Of a stretch of DNA of 5,110 nt, positions 1 to 5,110 are shown in pieces. The notes under the pieces were generated by a model, which was not told the origin of the DNA, made no database searches, and saw only the letters and a list, made by a program, of their open reading frames with translations. Position 1 is the first letter of the stretch. Every line of letters begins with the position of its first letter. A program made the translations under genes and the position numbers. The DNA is from Acidimicrobiia bacterium (GTDB lineage: Bacteria > Actinomycetota > Acidimicrobiia > Acidimicrobiales > JACDCH01), in the NCBI GenBank assembly GCA_013694495.1, contig JACDCH010000002.1, forward strand, positions 1 through 5,110. The letters run 5' to 3'.

Positions 1-202
1 CCTCGGTGGCGGCCGCCGCCGGCGTCGGGTGGTCGGCCACCGCCACGCCGTCCTCCGCGAACACCACGGTGCGGGCGCGGCCGATGTGGGCAACCTCGAT
101 CCGCACCGATCGTGCGTCGGTCGACGACAGGTGGAGGCCGACGTCGTCGCCGGCCTCGACCGATTGCGGCCAGCAGTACCCCGTCGCCGTCGCTCGTGCC
201 AT
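1..202 (-). CDS. N,N-dimethylformamidase large-subunit-like protein, N-terminal fragment (runs off left edge)
   Basis: This is an open frame of 67 codons from an ATG at 202 to the window edge, with no stop; the 3' end lies outside. An in-frame TAG at 214-212 and no start codon in between make 202 the earliest possible start. The visible residues read as a short lead followed by GYCWPQSVEAGDDVGLHLSS (8-27), then a beta-rich stretch (RIEVAHIGRARTVVF, 34-48) and DHPTPAAAATE at the end. From memory, this pattern of a GY.WP.S...G..VGLH.S motif, an EVARIG-like strand and a DHPTP tail matches the N-terminus of actinobacterial proteins related to the large subunit of N,N-dimethylformamidase. The catalytic part would lie in the unseen C-terminus, so no enzymatic claim can be made. 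There is no signal peptide. The gene follows the metal-binding lipoprotein gene by 34 nt on the same strand but has its own -10-like element. A generic beta-sandwich protein is the alternative. Confidence 0.6.
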   Translation of the reverse strand, partial: MARATATGYCWPQSVEAGDDVGLHLSSTDARSVRIEVAHIGRARTVVFAEDGVAVADHPTPAAAATE

Positions 203-208
203 CGGCGG

Positions 209-214
209 AAGCTA
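209..214 (-). promoter_or_regulatory. candidate -10 element (TAGCTT) for the DMFase-like gene, leaderless geometry
   Basis: On the minus strand TAGCTT (matches TANNNT) ends 6 nt before the ATG at 202, and there is no Shine-Dalgarno sequence directly before that ATG. A purine run (GGAGAGG) lies more than 20 nt upstream, too far to act as a ribosome binding site. I find no convincing -35. The spacing suits a transcript that begins at or next to the start codon. Confidence 0.35.
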
Positions 215-223
215 CCGATCGGT
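214..223. repeat. 10-bp perfect palindrome ACCGATCGGT, possible operator
   Basis: ACCGATCGGT is its own reverse complement. It sits in the 34-nt gap between the lipoprotein stop and the DMFase-like start, touching the first base of the candidate -10 and lying in the would-be promoter spacer. It has no loop and no T tract, so it is not a terminator. A small dimeric regulator could bind it, but a palindrome of this length can also occur by chance. Confidence 0.25.
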
Positions 224-236
224 GCCTCTCCGCGGC

Positions 237-1136
237 TCAGGCGAGGGCGCTCGCGATCCGCTCGGCGTCGGTGCGCAGCAACCCCAGGTAGGTCTCCGCC
301 CCCGAGCCCGGCTCGCCGAGGCTCTCGGTGAACAGCTCGACCACCTCCACCGGGTCGTCCCCGCCGACCGCCTCGGCCAGGGCATCGGCCAACTGCGACG
401 ACTGCGTCGTCTCGGCGAAGATGGCCGGCACGCCCTGCTCCCGGATGAGGTCGGCCAGCGCGTCGACCCCGGCTGCCGACGCGTCGGCGCTCGTCGACAG
501 CGACGGGATGACGGCCCCGACGACCTCGAAGCCGTAGCGCTCGGCGAAGTAGGCGAACACCTCGTGGTTCGTGACGAGGACGCGCTGGTCGGCCGGGACG
601 GCGGCCAGGATCTCCTCCACCTCGCCGTCGAGCGCCTCGAGGGCGGCGACGTACTCGTCGGTCTGTTGGCCGATGGCGGTCGCGTCGACCCCGTCGATGG
701 CCAGGGCCCGCTCGCCGAAGGCCCGCACCGCCTCGACCATGCGGCTCGGATCCGTCCAGATGTGGGGGTCGTCCTCGATGAGGGCGACCTGGTCGGCGAA
801 GGCGAACACCGGGGTGCCGGCCCCTTCGGCGGTCTCGATGATGTCGAGCATGCCCTCCTCGAACCCGGCCCCGTTGACGACGAGCAGGTCGGCCTCGGCC
901 ATCGCGTTGGCCTGGCGGGCGGAGGGGGCGAAGTCGTGGGGGCTGGCGCCGAGGGGCATGACCACCTCGACGTCGGCCTGGTCGCCGAGGACGGCCGTGA
1001 CCATGTCGCCCACGATGTTCGTCGTCACCACGACGCGGGGCCGCTCGCCGGCGTCGGCGCCGCCCTCGTCGCTGCTGCAACCCGACGCGGCGCCGACGAC
1101 GACGGCGACAAGAGCAAGTTTGAGAACCAATCTCAT
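237..1136 (-). CDS. ZnuA/TroA-family metal-binding lipoprotein (ABC transporter substrate-binding protein)
   Basis: This 299-residue protein is the usual length for cluster A-I solute-binding proteins, which capture Zn2+ or Mn2+ outside the membrane and deliver it to an ABC importer. The N-terminus is a lipoprotein signal: basic residues, a hydrophobic core, then AASGC with the lipidated Cys at 20 (Ala rather than Leu/Val at -3). Family landmarks follow in order: TTNIVGD (38-44), GASPHDFAPS with His67, DPHIWTDP with His125, TNHEVFAYFAERYG with His191, FAETTQSSQLADALA with Glu242, and LFTESLGEPGSGAETYLGLLR near the C-terminus. Three His ligands favour a zinc/TroA-like site over the His-His-Glu-Asp site of Mn-specific PsaA/MntC. 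The usual fourth ligand, Asp in the DSLG/DAMG motif, is Glu271 here. There is no His-rich loop. I chose ATG 1136; a TTG directly before it (1139) would add one residue. No ATPase or permease gene is adjacent, so the partner transporter is unknown. Confidence 0.9.
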   Translation of the reverse strand: MRLVLKLALVAVVVGAASGCSSDEGGADAGERPRVVVTTNIVGDMVTAVLGDQADVEVVMPLGASPHDFAPSARQANAMAEADLLVVNGAGFEEGMLDIIETAEGAGTPVFAFADQVALIEDDPHIWTDPSRMVEAVRAFGERALAIDGVDATAIGQQTDEYVAALEALDGEVEEILAAVPADQRVLVTNHEVFAYFAERYGFEVVGAVIPSLSTSADASAAGVDALADLIREQGVPAIFAETTQSSQLADALAEAVGGDDPVEVVELFTESLGEPGSGAETYLGLLRTDAERIASALA

Positions 1137-1145
1137 CAAGCGGAA

Positions 1146-1174
1146 ACACTAGGGAGGCGCGATCGACGCCGCAA
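1146..1174 (-). promoter_or_regulatory. candidate sigma70-type promoter for the metal-binding lipoprotein gene
   Basis: Read on the minus strand, TTGCGG (1174-1169) is followed by a 17-nt spacer and TAGTGT (1151-1146). The -10 ends 6 nt before the TTG at 1139 and 9 nt before the ATG at 1136, with no purine-rich ribosome binding site between. A leaderless or nearly leaderless transcript is therefore likely. I see no AT-rich inverted repeat of the kind expected for a Zur box. This promoter would let the gene be expressed independently of the synthetase gene 83 nt upstream. Confidence 0.45.
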
Positions 1175-1218
1175 GCGCGCACCGGCGCCCGGCTGCGCTC
1201 CACCCCTGCCGAAGGCCC

Positions 1219-3003
1219 TCAGCTGTAGAGGGCGGCGATCTCGTCGGCGTAGTTCTCGTAGACGACGTTGCGCTTCAGCTTGAGCGTCGGCGTGAGCTCA
1301 CCCGTGTCCTGGGAGAAGTCGATGGGCAGGATCTCGAAGCGCTTGATCTGGCCCACCTTGGCGTGCCGTGCGTTCACGGTGTCGACCTCGGCCTGGATCA
1401 TGGCCCGGACCTCGTCGTCCTTGGCCAGGGACTCGAGGTCGGCGGGGCGCCCGTTCTTCTCGGCCCAGGGCACGATCGTCTCGGCGTCGAGGGTGATGAG
1501 GGCCACGGGGTAGGGACGGCGGTCGCCGTACATCACGGCCTGCGAGATCCACTGCGACTGACGCAGCTCGCCCTCGATGTTGGCGGGCGTGAGGTTCTTG
1601 CCGCCGGCCGTGATGATGATGTCCTTCTTGCGCCCGGTGATCGTGAAGTAGCCGTCGTCGTCGACGCTGCCGAGGTCGCCGGTGTGCATCCAGCCGTCGT
1701 CTTCGATCGTCTCCTTGGTGGCCTCGGGGTTGTTCCAGTACTCGCGGAACACGACCGGGCCCCGGATCATGATCTCGCCGTCGTCGGCGATGCGCAGCTC
1801 GGTGCCCGGCACCGCCTGGCCGATCGAGCCGAACCGGAACGCGTCGGGCAGGTTGATCGTGCCCAGCGCGGTCGTCTCCGTCATGCCCCAGCCCTCGAAC
1901 ACCGGCGCCCCGGCGGCGTAGAAGAAGCGCAGGATCTCGGGGGCGATGGGCGCGGCGCCGGTGAGGGCGAACCGCATCTCGCCGCCGAACAGCGACCGCA
2001 CGAAGCCGAACATCAGCTCGTCGGCCGCGGCCAGCACCTGCTCGTCGTCCGCCGAGGGCTCCTCGCCGTCCTGGCGGGCCTGGTGCACCCGGACCCCGGC
2101 GTCGATGGCGCGCTCGAACTCGGCCCGGTTGTCGTCGTTCACCATGCCGGTGGCCATCGAGTAGATCTTCTCGAAGATGCGGGGCACCGACGGGAAGAAC
2201 GTCGGCTTCACCTCGCCGAGCTCCTTCACGATCTTGGAGGCGTCGCCGCCGAAGTAGGCAAGGGTGCCGCCCACCTCCAGCACGTCGGCCTGGATCACCT
2301 GGGCGAACACGTGGGCCAGGGGGAGGAACAGGTACACGACGTCGCCCGAGTTGATGATGCCCATCTCGGTCACGAGCTCGCGGCCCACACCGAAGCCGCC
2401 GTGGGTGAGCACGACGCCCTTGGGCCGGCCCGTGGTGCCCGACGTGTAGATGATGAGGTAGGCGTCGTCGTTCGTGACCGCGTCGATGCGGGCCAGCAGT
2501 TCGCCGTCGTCGAGGCCGGCGCCGCGCTCGGCGATGGACGCCATCGTCGGGAGGTCGCCGGCGTCGCCGTCGATCAGGATGACGTGCTCGAGCTCGGGGA
2601 CGTCGCCCCGGACCTCCTGCACCTTCGCCACCGCGCCGGCGTCCTCGCAGAACACGGCCTTGGCGCCGGAGTCGCTCAGCACCCAGGCGCACTCGTCGGG
2701 CGAGTTGGTGGGGTAGATCGGCACCACGACGGCGCCCGCCGACGAGATGGCGAGGTTGGCGATCGTCCACTCGAAGCGGGTGTTGGCCAGGACGCACACC
2801 CGGTCGCCGGCCTCGATGCCGAGGTCGACGAGGCCGGCGGCGAGGTCGTGCACCCGCTGCCACAGCTCGTCGTAGGTGGTGTCGGCCCAGCCGTCGCCCT
2901 GCTGGTAGCGGCCTGCGGCCACGCCCTTGTGGCGCTCGGCGTTCTCCCGCGCGATCGCCGCCATGGTGGAGGTACCGGTCGTGCCTTCGTCGATCGATGT
3001 CAT
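1219..3003 (-). CDS. long-chain acyl-CoA synthetase (AMP-forming), FadD15-like
   Basis: This 594-residue ANL-superfamily enzyme activates a fatty acid or other carboxylate with ATP to an acyl-adenylate and then an acyl-CoA (EC 6.2.1.3 type). It is cytosolic or loosely membrane-associated. All core motifs are intact: P-loop TSGTTGRPKG (187-196), LPLAHVFAQ (228-236), GWGMTETTA (371-379), RIADDGEIMIRGP (404-416), HTGDLG (440-445), hinge GRKKDIIITAGGKNLTP (457-473), and the C-terminal DTGELTPTLKLKR (566-578) carrying the probable catalytic Lys575. The ending FEILPIDFSQDTGELTPTLK and the overall length are typical of mycobacterial FadD15-type synthetases. An acidic insert around 312-322 is a variable linker. 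The ATG at 3003 is the furthest upstream reasonable start. Met14 (2964) is possible because residues 1-13 are low-complexity, but it also lacks a ribosome binding site. The gene is divergent from the PEP-mutase-like gene with a 26-nt gap. Substrate chain length cannot be read from sequence. Confidence 0.95.
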   Translation of the reverse strand: MTSIDEGTTGTSTMAAIARENAERHKGVAAGRYQQGDGWADTTYDELWQRVHDLAAGLVDLGIEAGDRVCVLANTRFEWTIANLAISSAGAVVVPIYPTNSPDECAWVLSDSGAKAVFCEDAGAVAKVQEVRGDVPELEHVILIDGDAGDLPTMASIAERGAGLDDGELLARIDAVTNDDAYLIIYTSGTTGRPKGVVLTHGGFGVGRELVTEMGIINSGDVVYLFLPLAHVFAQVIQADVLEVGGTLAYFGGDASKIVKELGEVKPTFFPSVPRIFEKIYSMATGMVNDDNRAEFERAIDAGVRVHQARQDGEEPSADDEQVLAAADELMFGFVRSLFGGEMRFALTGAAPIAPEILRFFYAAGAPVFEGWGMTETTALGTINLPDAFRFGSIGQAVPGTELRIADDGEIMIRGPVVFREYWNNPEATKETIEDDGWMHTGDLGSVDDDGYFTITGRKKDIIITAGGKNLTPANIEGELRQSQWISQAVMYGDRRPYPVALITLDAETIVPWAEKNGRPADLESLAKDDEVRAMIQAEVDTVNARHAKVGQIKRFEILPIDFSQDTGELTPTLKLKRNVVYENYADEIAALYS

Positions 3004-3005
3004 CG
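2995..3005. repeat. short inverted repeat CGATG-T-CATCG over the synthetase start codon
   Basis: CGATG and CATCG flank a single T at 3000. The repeat covers the synthetase ATG (3003-3001, minus) and, symmetrically, an ATG on the plus strand (2997-2999). It lies where the -35 of the plus-strand promoter would fall, so it could be an operator arm. It could equally be an accident of the two facing ATG triplets. Confidence 0.25.
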
Positions 3006-3012
3006 GGCGGTC

Positions 3013-3018
3013 AGCGTA
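3013..3018 (-). promoter_or_regulatory. candidate -10 element (TACGCT) for the acyl-CoA synthetase gene
   Basis: On the minus strand TACGCT (matches TANNNT) ends 9 nt before the ATG at 3003. The interval GACCGCCCG contains no Shine-Dalgarno sequence. No good -35 is found 16-18 nt upstream, which would lie inside the divergent gene. The element shares its TA (3017-3018) with the plus-strand -10. Confidence 0.35.
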
Positions 3019-3022
3019 GGGT
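3017..3022 (+). promoter_or_regulatory. candidate -10 element (TAGGGT) for the PEP-mutase-like operon, leaderless at GTG 3030
   Basis: TAGGGT (matches TANNNT) ends 7 nt before the GTG at 3030, so transcription could start on the initiation codon itself. A -35 at about 2994-2999 would read TCGATG, a weak match. This element is the main reason for choosing GTG 3030 over the upstream in-frame ATG at 2997, which would lie inside the opposing gene and upstream of this -10. Confidence 0.4.
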
Positions 3023-3029
3023 CAGCGGC

Positions 3030-3782
3030 GTGAACCTCGCCGAGAAGACCGACGAGCTGCTCCGGCTGCACACCGATCCCGAGCTCCTTGTCGTCGTCAA
3101 CGTCTGGGACGTCATGACGGCCAAGATCGTGGCCGGTCAACCGGGGTGCACAGCGATCGCCACCGCCAGCTACTCGATCGCCGCCGCCCACGGCTACCCC
3201 GACGGCGAGCACATCCCGCTCGACCTCATGCTCGCCGCCGTCGGCCGCATCGCCGCGGCCGTCGACCTCCCCGTCTCGGCCGACCTCGAGGCCGGCTACG
3301 GCGACGCCGGCGAGACCGTGCGGCGGGCCATCGGCGTGGGCGTGGTCGGGGCCAACATCGAGGACGAGATGCGGCCGCTCGCCGAAGCGGTCGCCGCCGT
3401 CGAGGCGGTCGTGGCCGCCGGTGCCCGGGAGGGCGTGCCGTTCGTCCTGAACGCCCGCACCGACGCCTTCCTGCGGGCCGGCGACCGCCCCGTCGACGAC
3501 GTCATCGCCGACGCCATCGAGCGGGGGCGGGCGTTCCTCGCCGCCGGTGCGGCGTGCGTGTTCGTGCCCGGCCTGCTCGACGAGCCCACCGTCGTCCGGC
3601 TCGTGGAGGGCATCGGCGAGCGCCGGATCAGCGTGCTGCACCTCCCGGGCAGCGTGCCCCAGGCCCGGCTCGCCGAGCTCGGAGTGGCCCGGGTTTCGTT
3701 CGGCGGCGGCATCCAGCGGGCCGTCATGCCCTCCCTCGCGACGCTGGCTGCCGACCTGCTCGGCGGCGGCGCGCTGGGCTGA
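3030..3782 (+). CDS. isocitrate lyase / phosphoenolpyruvate mutase superfamily protein
   Basis: From GTG 3030 this is a 250-residue protein (beginning VNLAEKTDELL). Its size fits the short, single-domain TIM-barrel members of this superfamily, cytosolic enzymes that make or break C-C or P-C bonds of 2-oxo acids using Mg2+. Visible signatures are NVWDVMTAKIV (24-34), ATASYSIAAAHGYPDGEHIP (44-63), the metal-binding VSADLEAGYGD with Asp85 and Glu87 (82-92), GANIEDE with Glu111 (107-113), and LNARTDAFL with Arg143 (140-148). The catalytic Cys loop (KKCGH) of isocitrate and methylisocitrate lyases is absent: MRPLAEAV directly follows NIEDE. It is therefore neither a canonical lyase nor clearly a PEP mutase, and the reaction is unknown. 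An ATG at 2997 would add 11 residues but overlap the opposing gene. The stop is 3 nt before the next gene's GTG, so the two are almost certainly cotranscribed and translationally coupled. Confidence 0.88.
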   Translation: MNLAEKTDELLRLHTDPELLVVVNVWDVMTAKIVAGQPGCTAIATASYSIAAAHGYPDGEHIPLDLMLAAVGRIAAAVDLPVSADLEAGYGDAGETVRRAIGVGVVGANIEDEMRPLAEAVAAVEAVVAAGAREGVPFVLNARTDAFLRAGDRPVDDVIADAIERGRAFLAAGAACVFVPGLLDEPTVVRLVEGIGERRISVLHLPGSVPQARLAELGVARVSFGGGIQRAVMPSLATLAADLLGGGALG

Positions 3783-3785
3783 CCG

Positions 3786-5110
3786 GTGGCCGCTCCGCTC
3801 CGCATCGCCAACTGCAGCGGGTTCTACGGCGACCGGCTGGCGGCGGCCCGGGAGATGGTCGAGGGTGGCCCCATCGACGTGCTCACCGGCGACTGGCTGG
3901 CCGAGCTCACGATGCTGATCCTGGCCAAGAACCGGCTCCGCGACCCGAGGGCCGGGTACGCCCGCACGTTCGTCACGCAGATGGAGCAGGTGATGGGGAC
4001 CTGCCTCGACCGCGGCATCAGGGTGGTCACCAACGCCGGCGGGCTGAGCCCGGCCGGGTGCGCCGAGGCCGTGCAGGAGGTGGCCGACCGCCTCGGCCTG
4101 GCGCCGGCCATCGCCTACATCGAGGGCGACGACCTCATGGACCGCCTCGACGAGCTGCTGGCTGCCGGCCACCCGCTCGACAACCTCGACACCGGCGAGG
4201 CGCTCGGCGACCGGGCCGTGATCACGGCCAACGCCTACCTCGGCGGGTGGGGGATCGTCGAGGCGCTGGGCCGGGGCGCCGACATCGTGATCACCGGGCG
4301 CACGACCGATGCCGCCATCGTCCTCGGGCCGGCGGCCTGGCACCACGGGTGGGCTCGCGACGACTGGGACGCGCTGGCCGGCGCCATCGCCGCTGGGCAC
4401 GTGATCGAGTGCGGCACCCAGGCCACGGGCGGCAACTACTCGTTCTTCACCGAGGTCCCCGGGCTCGAGCACCCCGGGTTCCCGATCGCCGAGATCGCGG
4501 CCGACGGGTCGTCGGTCGTCACCAAGCACGACGGCCACGGCGGCCAGGTCTCCGTCGGCACCGTGACGGCGCAGCTGCTCTATGAGATCGAGGGGCCCCG
4601 CTACCTCAACCCCGACGTCACGGTCCGCTTCGACACCATCCAGCTCGAGCAGGTCGGGCCCGACCGGGTGGCCCTCACCGGCGTGCGGGGCGAACCGCCG
4701 CCGCCGACGTCGAAGGTGTGCGTCAACCTCGTCGGCGCGCACAAGGCGACGCTCACGTTCCTGCTCACCGGGCTCGACATCGACGCCAAGGCCGAGCTGT
4801 TCGAGCGGTCGCTGTGGGCGGCGATCCCGGGCGGGCGGGAGGCCTTCGCCGAGACGGAGGTGCGTCTGCTGCGCACCGACCACGACGACCCCGGGAGCAA
4901 CGAGGCCGCCTTCGCCCAGCTGCGGGTGTCGATCAAGGACCCCGACGAGTCGAAGCTCGGGCGCGGCGTGACGGCCGCCGTCACGGAGCTGGCCCTGGCC
5001 AACTACCCGGGCTTCTTCGGCGGGCCCAGCAGCGCCCAGGCCTACGGCGTGTACTGGCCCGCCCTCGTGCCCGCCGAGCTGCTCCACCACGAGGTCGTGC
5101 TCGCCGGCGA
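3786..5110 (+). CDS. AtuA/DUF1446 (acyclic terpene utilization) family protein, 3' end beyond window
   Basis: The frame opens at GTG 3786, 3 nt after the previous stop, and stays open for 441 codons to the window edge. Conserved blocks in order are IANCSGFYGDR (7-17), TGDWLAELTM (34-43), VVTNAGGLSPAGC (80-92), ITANAYLGGWGIVEAL (146-161), DIVITGRTTDAAIVLGP (166-182), ECGTQATGGNYSFF (208-221), KHDGHGGQVSVGTVTAQL (247-264) and a long C-terminal part ending ELLHHEVVL. This is the pattern of the DUF1446/AtuA family. AtuA is named for the Pseudomonas acyclic terpene (citronellol/geraniol) gene cluster, but its biochemical step is not established. The DUF1446 domain alone is about 350 residues. The remainder here indicates the longer form with an extra C-terminal domain, so I expect roughly 100 more residues off the edge. 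There is no signal peptide or membrane segment, so it is cytosolic. The start agrees with where the family motif begins, and a good Shine-Dalgarno is lacking, consistent with coupling. Confidence 0.9.
   Translation, partial: MAAPLRIANCSGFYGDRLAAAREMVEGGPIDVLTGDWLAELTMLILAKNRLRDPRAGYARTFVTQMEQVMGTCLDRGIRVVTNAGGLSPAGCAEAVQEVADRLGLAPAIAYIEGDDLMDRLDELLAAGHPLDNLDTGEALGDRAVITANAYLGGWGIVEALGRGADIVITGRTTDAAIVLGPAAWHHGWARDDWDALAGAIAAGHVIECGTQATGGNYSFFTEVPGLEHPGFPIAEIAADGSSVVTKHDGHGGQVSVGTVTAQLLYEIEGPRYLNPDVTVRFDTIQLEQVGPDRVALTGVRGEPPPPTSKVCVNLVGAHKATLTFLLTGLDIDAKAELFERSLWAAIPGGREAFAETEVRLLRTDHDDPGSNEAAFAQLRVSIKDPDESKLGRGVTAAVTELALANYPGFFGGPSSAQAYGVYWPALVPAELLHHEVVLAG

Larger units (their letters stand above)
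3009..3027. repeat. 8-bp direct repeat GGTCAGCG x2, 11-bp period, candidate operator
   Basis: GGTCAGCG occurs at 3009-3016 and again, exactly, at 3020-3027, separated by TAG. The start-to-start distance is 11 bp, about one helical turn, so both copies face the same side of the DNA. The pair fills most of the 26-nt intergenic space and overlaps the -10-like hexamers of both divergent genes. A regulator bound here could block or control both promoters together. No regulator gene is visible in the window. Confidence 0.45.

Noticed and set aside
1140..1180. Zur/zinc-responsive operator upstream of the metal-binding lipoprotein gene
   Set aside because: No AT-rich inverted repeat of the Zur type is present; the region is GC-rich apart from the -10 surroundings.
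1140..1218. possible intrinsic terminator between the synthetase and lipoprotein genes
   Set aside because: Several short GC self-complementary segments exist (for example a CCGG-GCG-CCGG hairpin), but stems are only 4-5 bp and no T tract follows on the minus strand.
6..1283. 425-codon plus-strand open frame opposite the metal-binding lipoprotein
   Set aside because: It is an antisense shadow; the minus strand carries the lipoprotein signal and metal-site motifs.
2997..3029. upstream ATG start for the PEP-mutase-like gene at 2997
   Set aside because: It would overlap the opposing synthetase start and lie upstream of the best -10 hexamer. The extra 11 residues (Ser/Gly/Arg) look non-conserved, and GTG 3030 fits the leaderless spacing.
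1363..3033. 556-codon plus-strand open frame opposite the acyl-CoA synthetase
   Set aside because: It is rich in Val, Gly, His, Asp and Leu with no motif. The minus-strand frame has every ANL-superfamily motif intact.
3146..4585. 479-codon plus-strand open frame spanning both right-hand genes
   Set aside because: It is an extremely Arg/Pro/Gly-rich out-of-frame reading that crosses the boundary of two well-supported genes.
3000..5090. 696-codon minus-strand open frame opposite the PEP-mutase-like and AtuA-like genes
   Set aside because: Its composition (runs of Gly, Arg, Asp, His, Val) and lack of any family motif mark it as an antisense shadow of GC-rich coding sequence. The plus strand carries recognisable conserved domains over the same bases.

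Overview
This is a very GC-rich window (roughly 70% G+C by eye) with G/C-biased third codon positions, frequent GTC/CTC/GCC codons and strong antisense shadow ORFs. Together with the protein families present and the apparently leaderless gene starts, it suggests a chromosomal segment of a high-GC actinomycete. An Acidimicrobiia/Iamia-like lineage is my guess, but no marker gene fixes it. I see no RNA genes, mobile elements, CRISPR arrays or phage features.

Layout: three genes lie on the minus strand, read right to left. They are a FadD15-type long-chain acyl-CoA synthetase (3003 to 1219), a lipoprotein of the ZnuA/TroA metal-binding family (1136 to 237), and the first 67 codons of a gene resembling N,N-dimethylformamidase large-subunit-like proteins (202, running off the left edge). 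Divergent from the synthetase, two plus-strand genes lie 3 nt apart: a 250-residue protein of the isocitrate lyase/PEP mutase superfamily (3030-3782) and an AtuA/DUF1446 family protein (from 3786, running off the right edge). The last gene fills the right quarter of the window and has no stop codon inside it.

The most interesting stretch is the 26-nt space between the divergent synthetase and PEP-mutase-like genes. It holds two back-to-back -10-like hexamers that share a TA dinucleotide. Laid over them is an 8-bp direct repeat (GGTCAGCG) with an 11-bp period, about one helical turn. This looks like a compact shared promoter/operator. All four gene starts preceded by non-coding sequence lack a Shine-Dalgarno sequence and have a TANNNT hexamer 6-9 nt upstream, the geometry of leaderless transcription.

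Functionally, the AtuA-like and PEP-mutase-like pair is probably a small catabolic operon of unknown substrate. AtuA is named from acyclic terpene (citronellol/geraniol) catabolism, and the divergent acyl-CoA synthetase could supply CoA thioesters, but that link is inference. The metal-binding lipoprotein is an orphan here, since no ABC ATPase or permease gene adjoins it.
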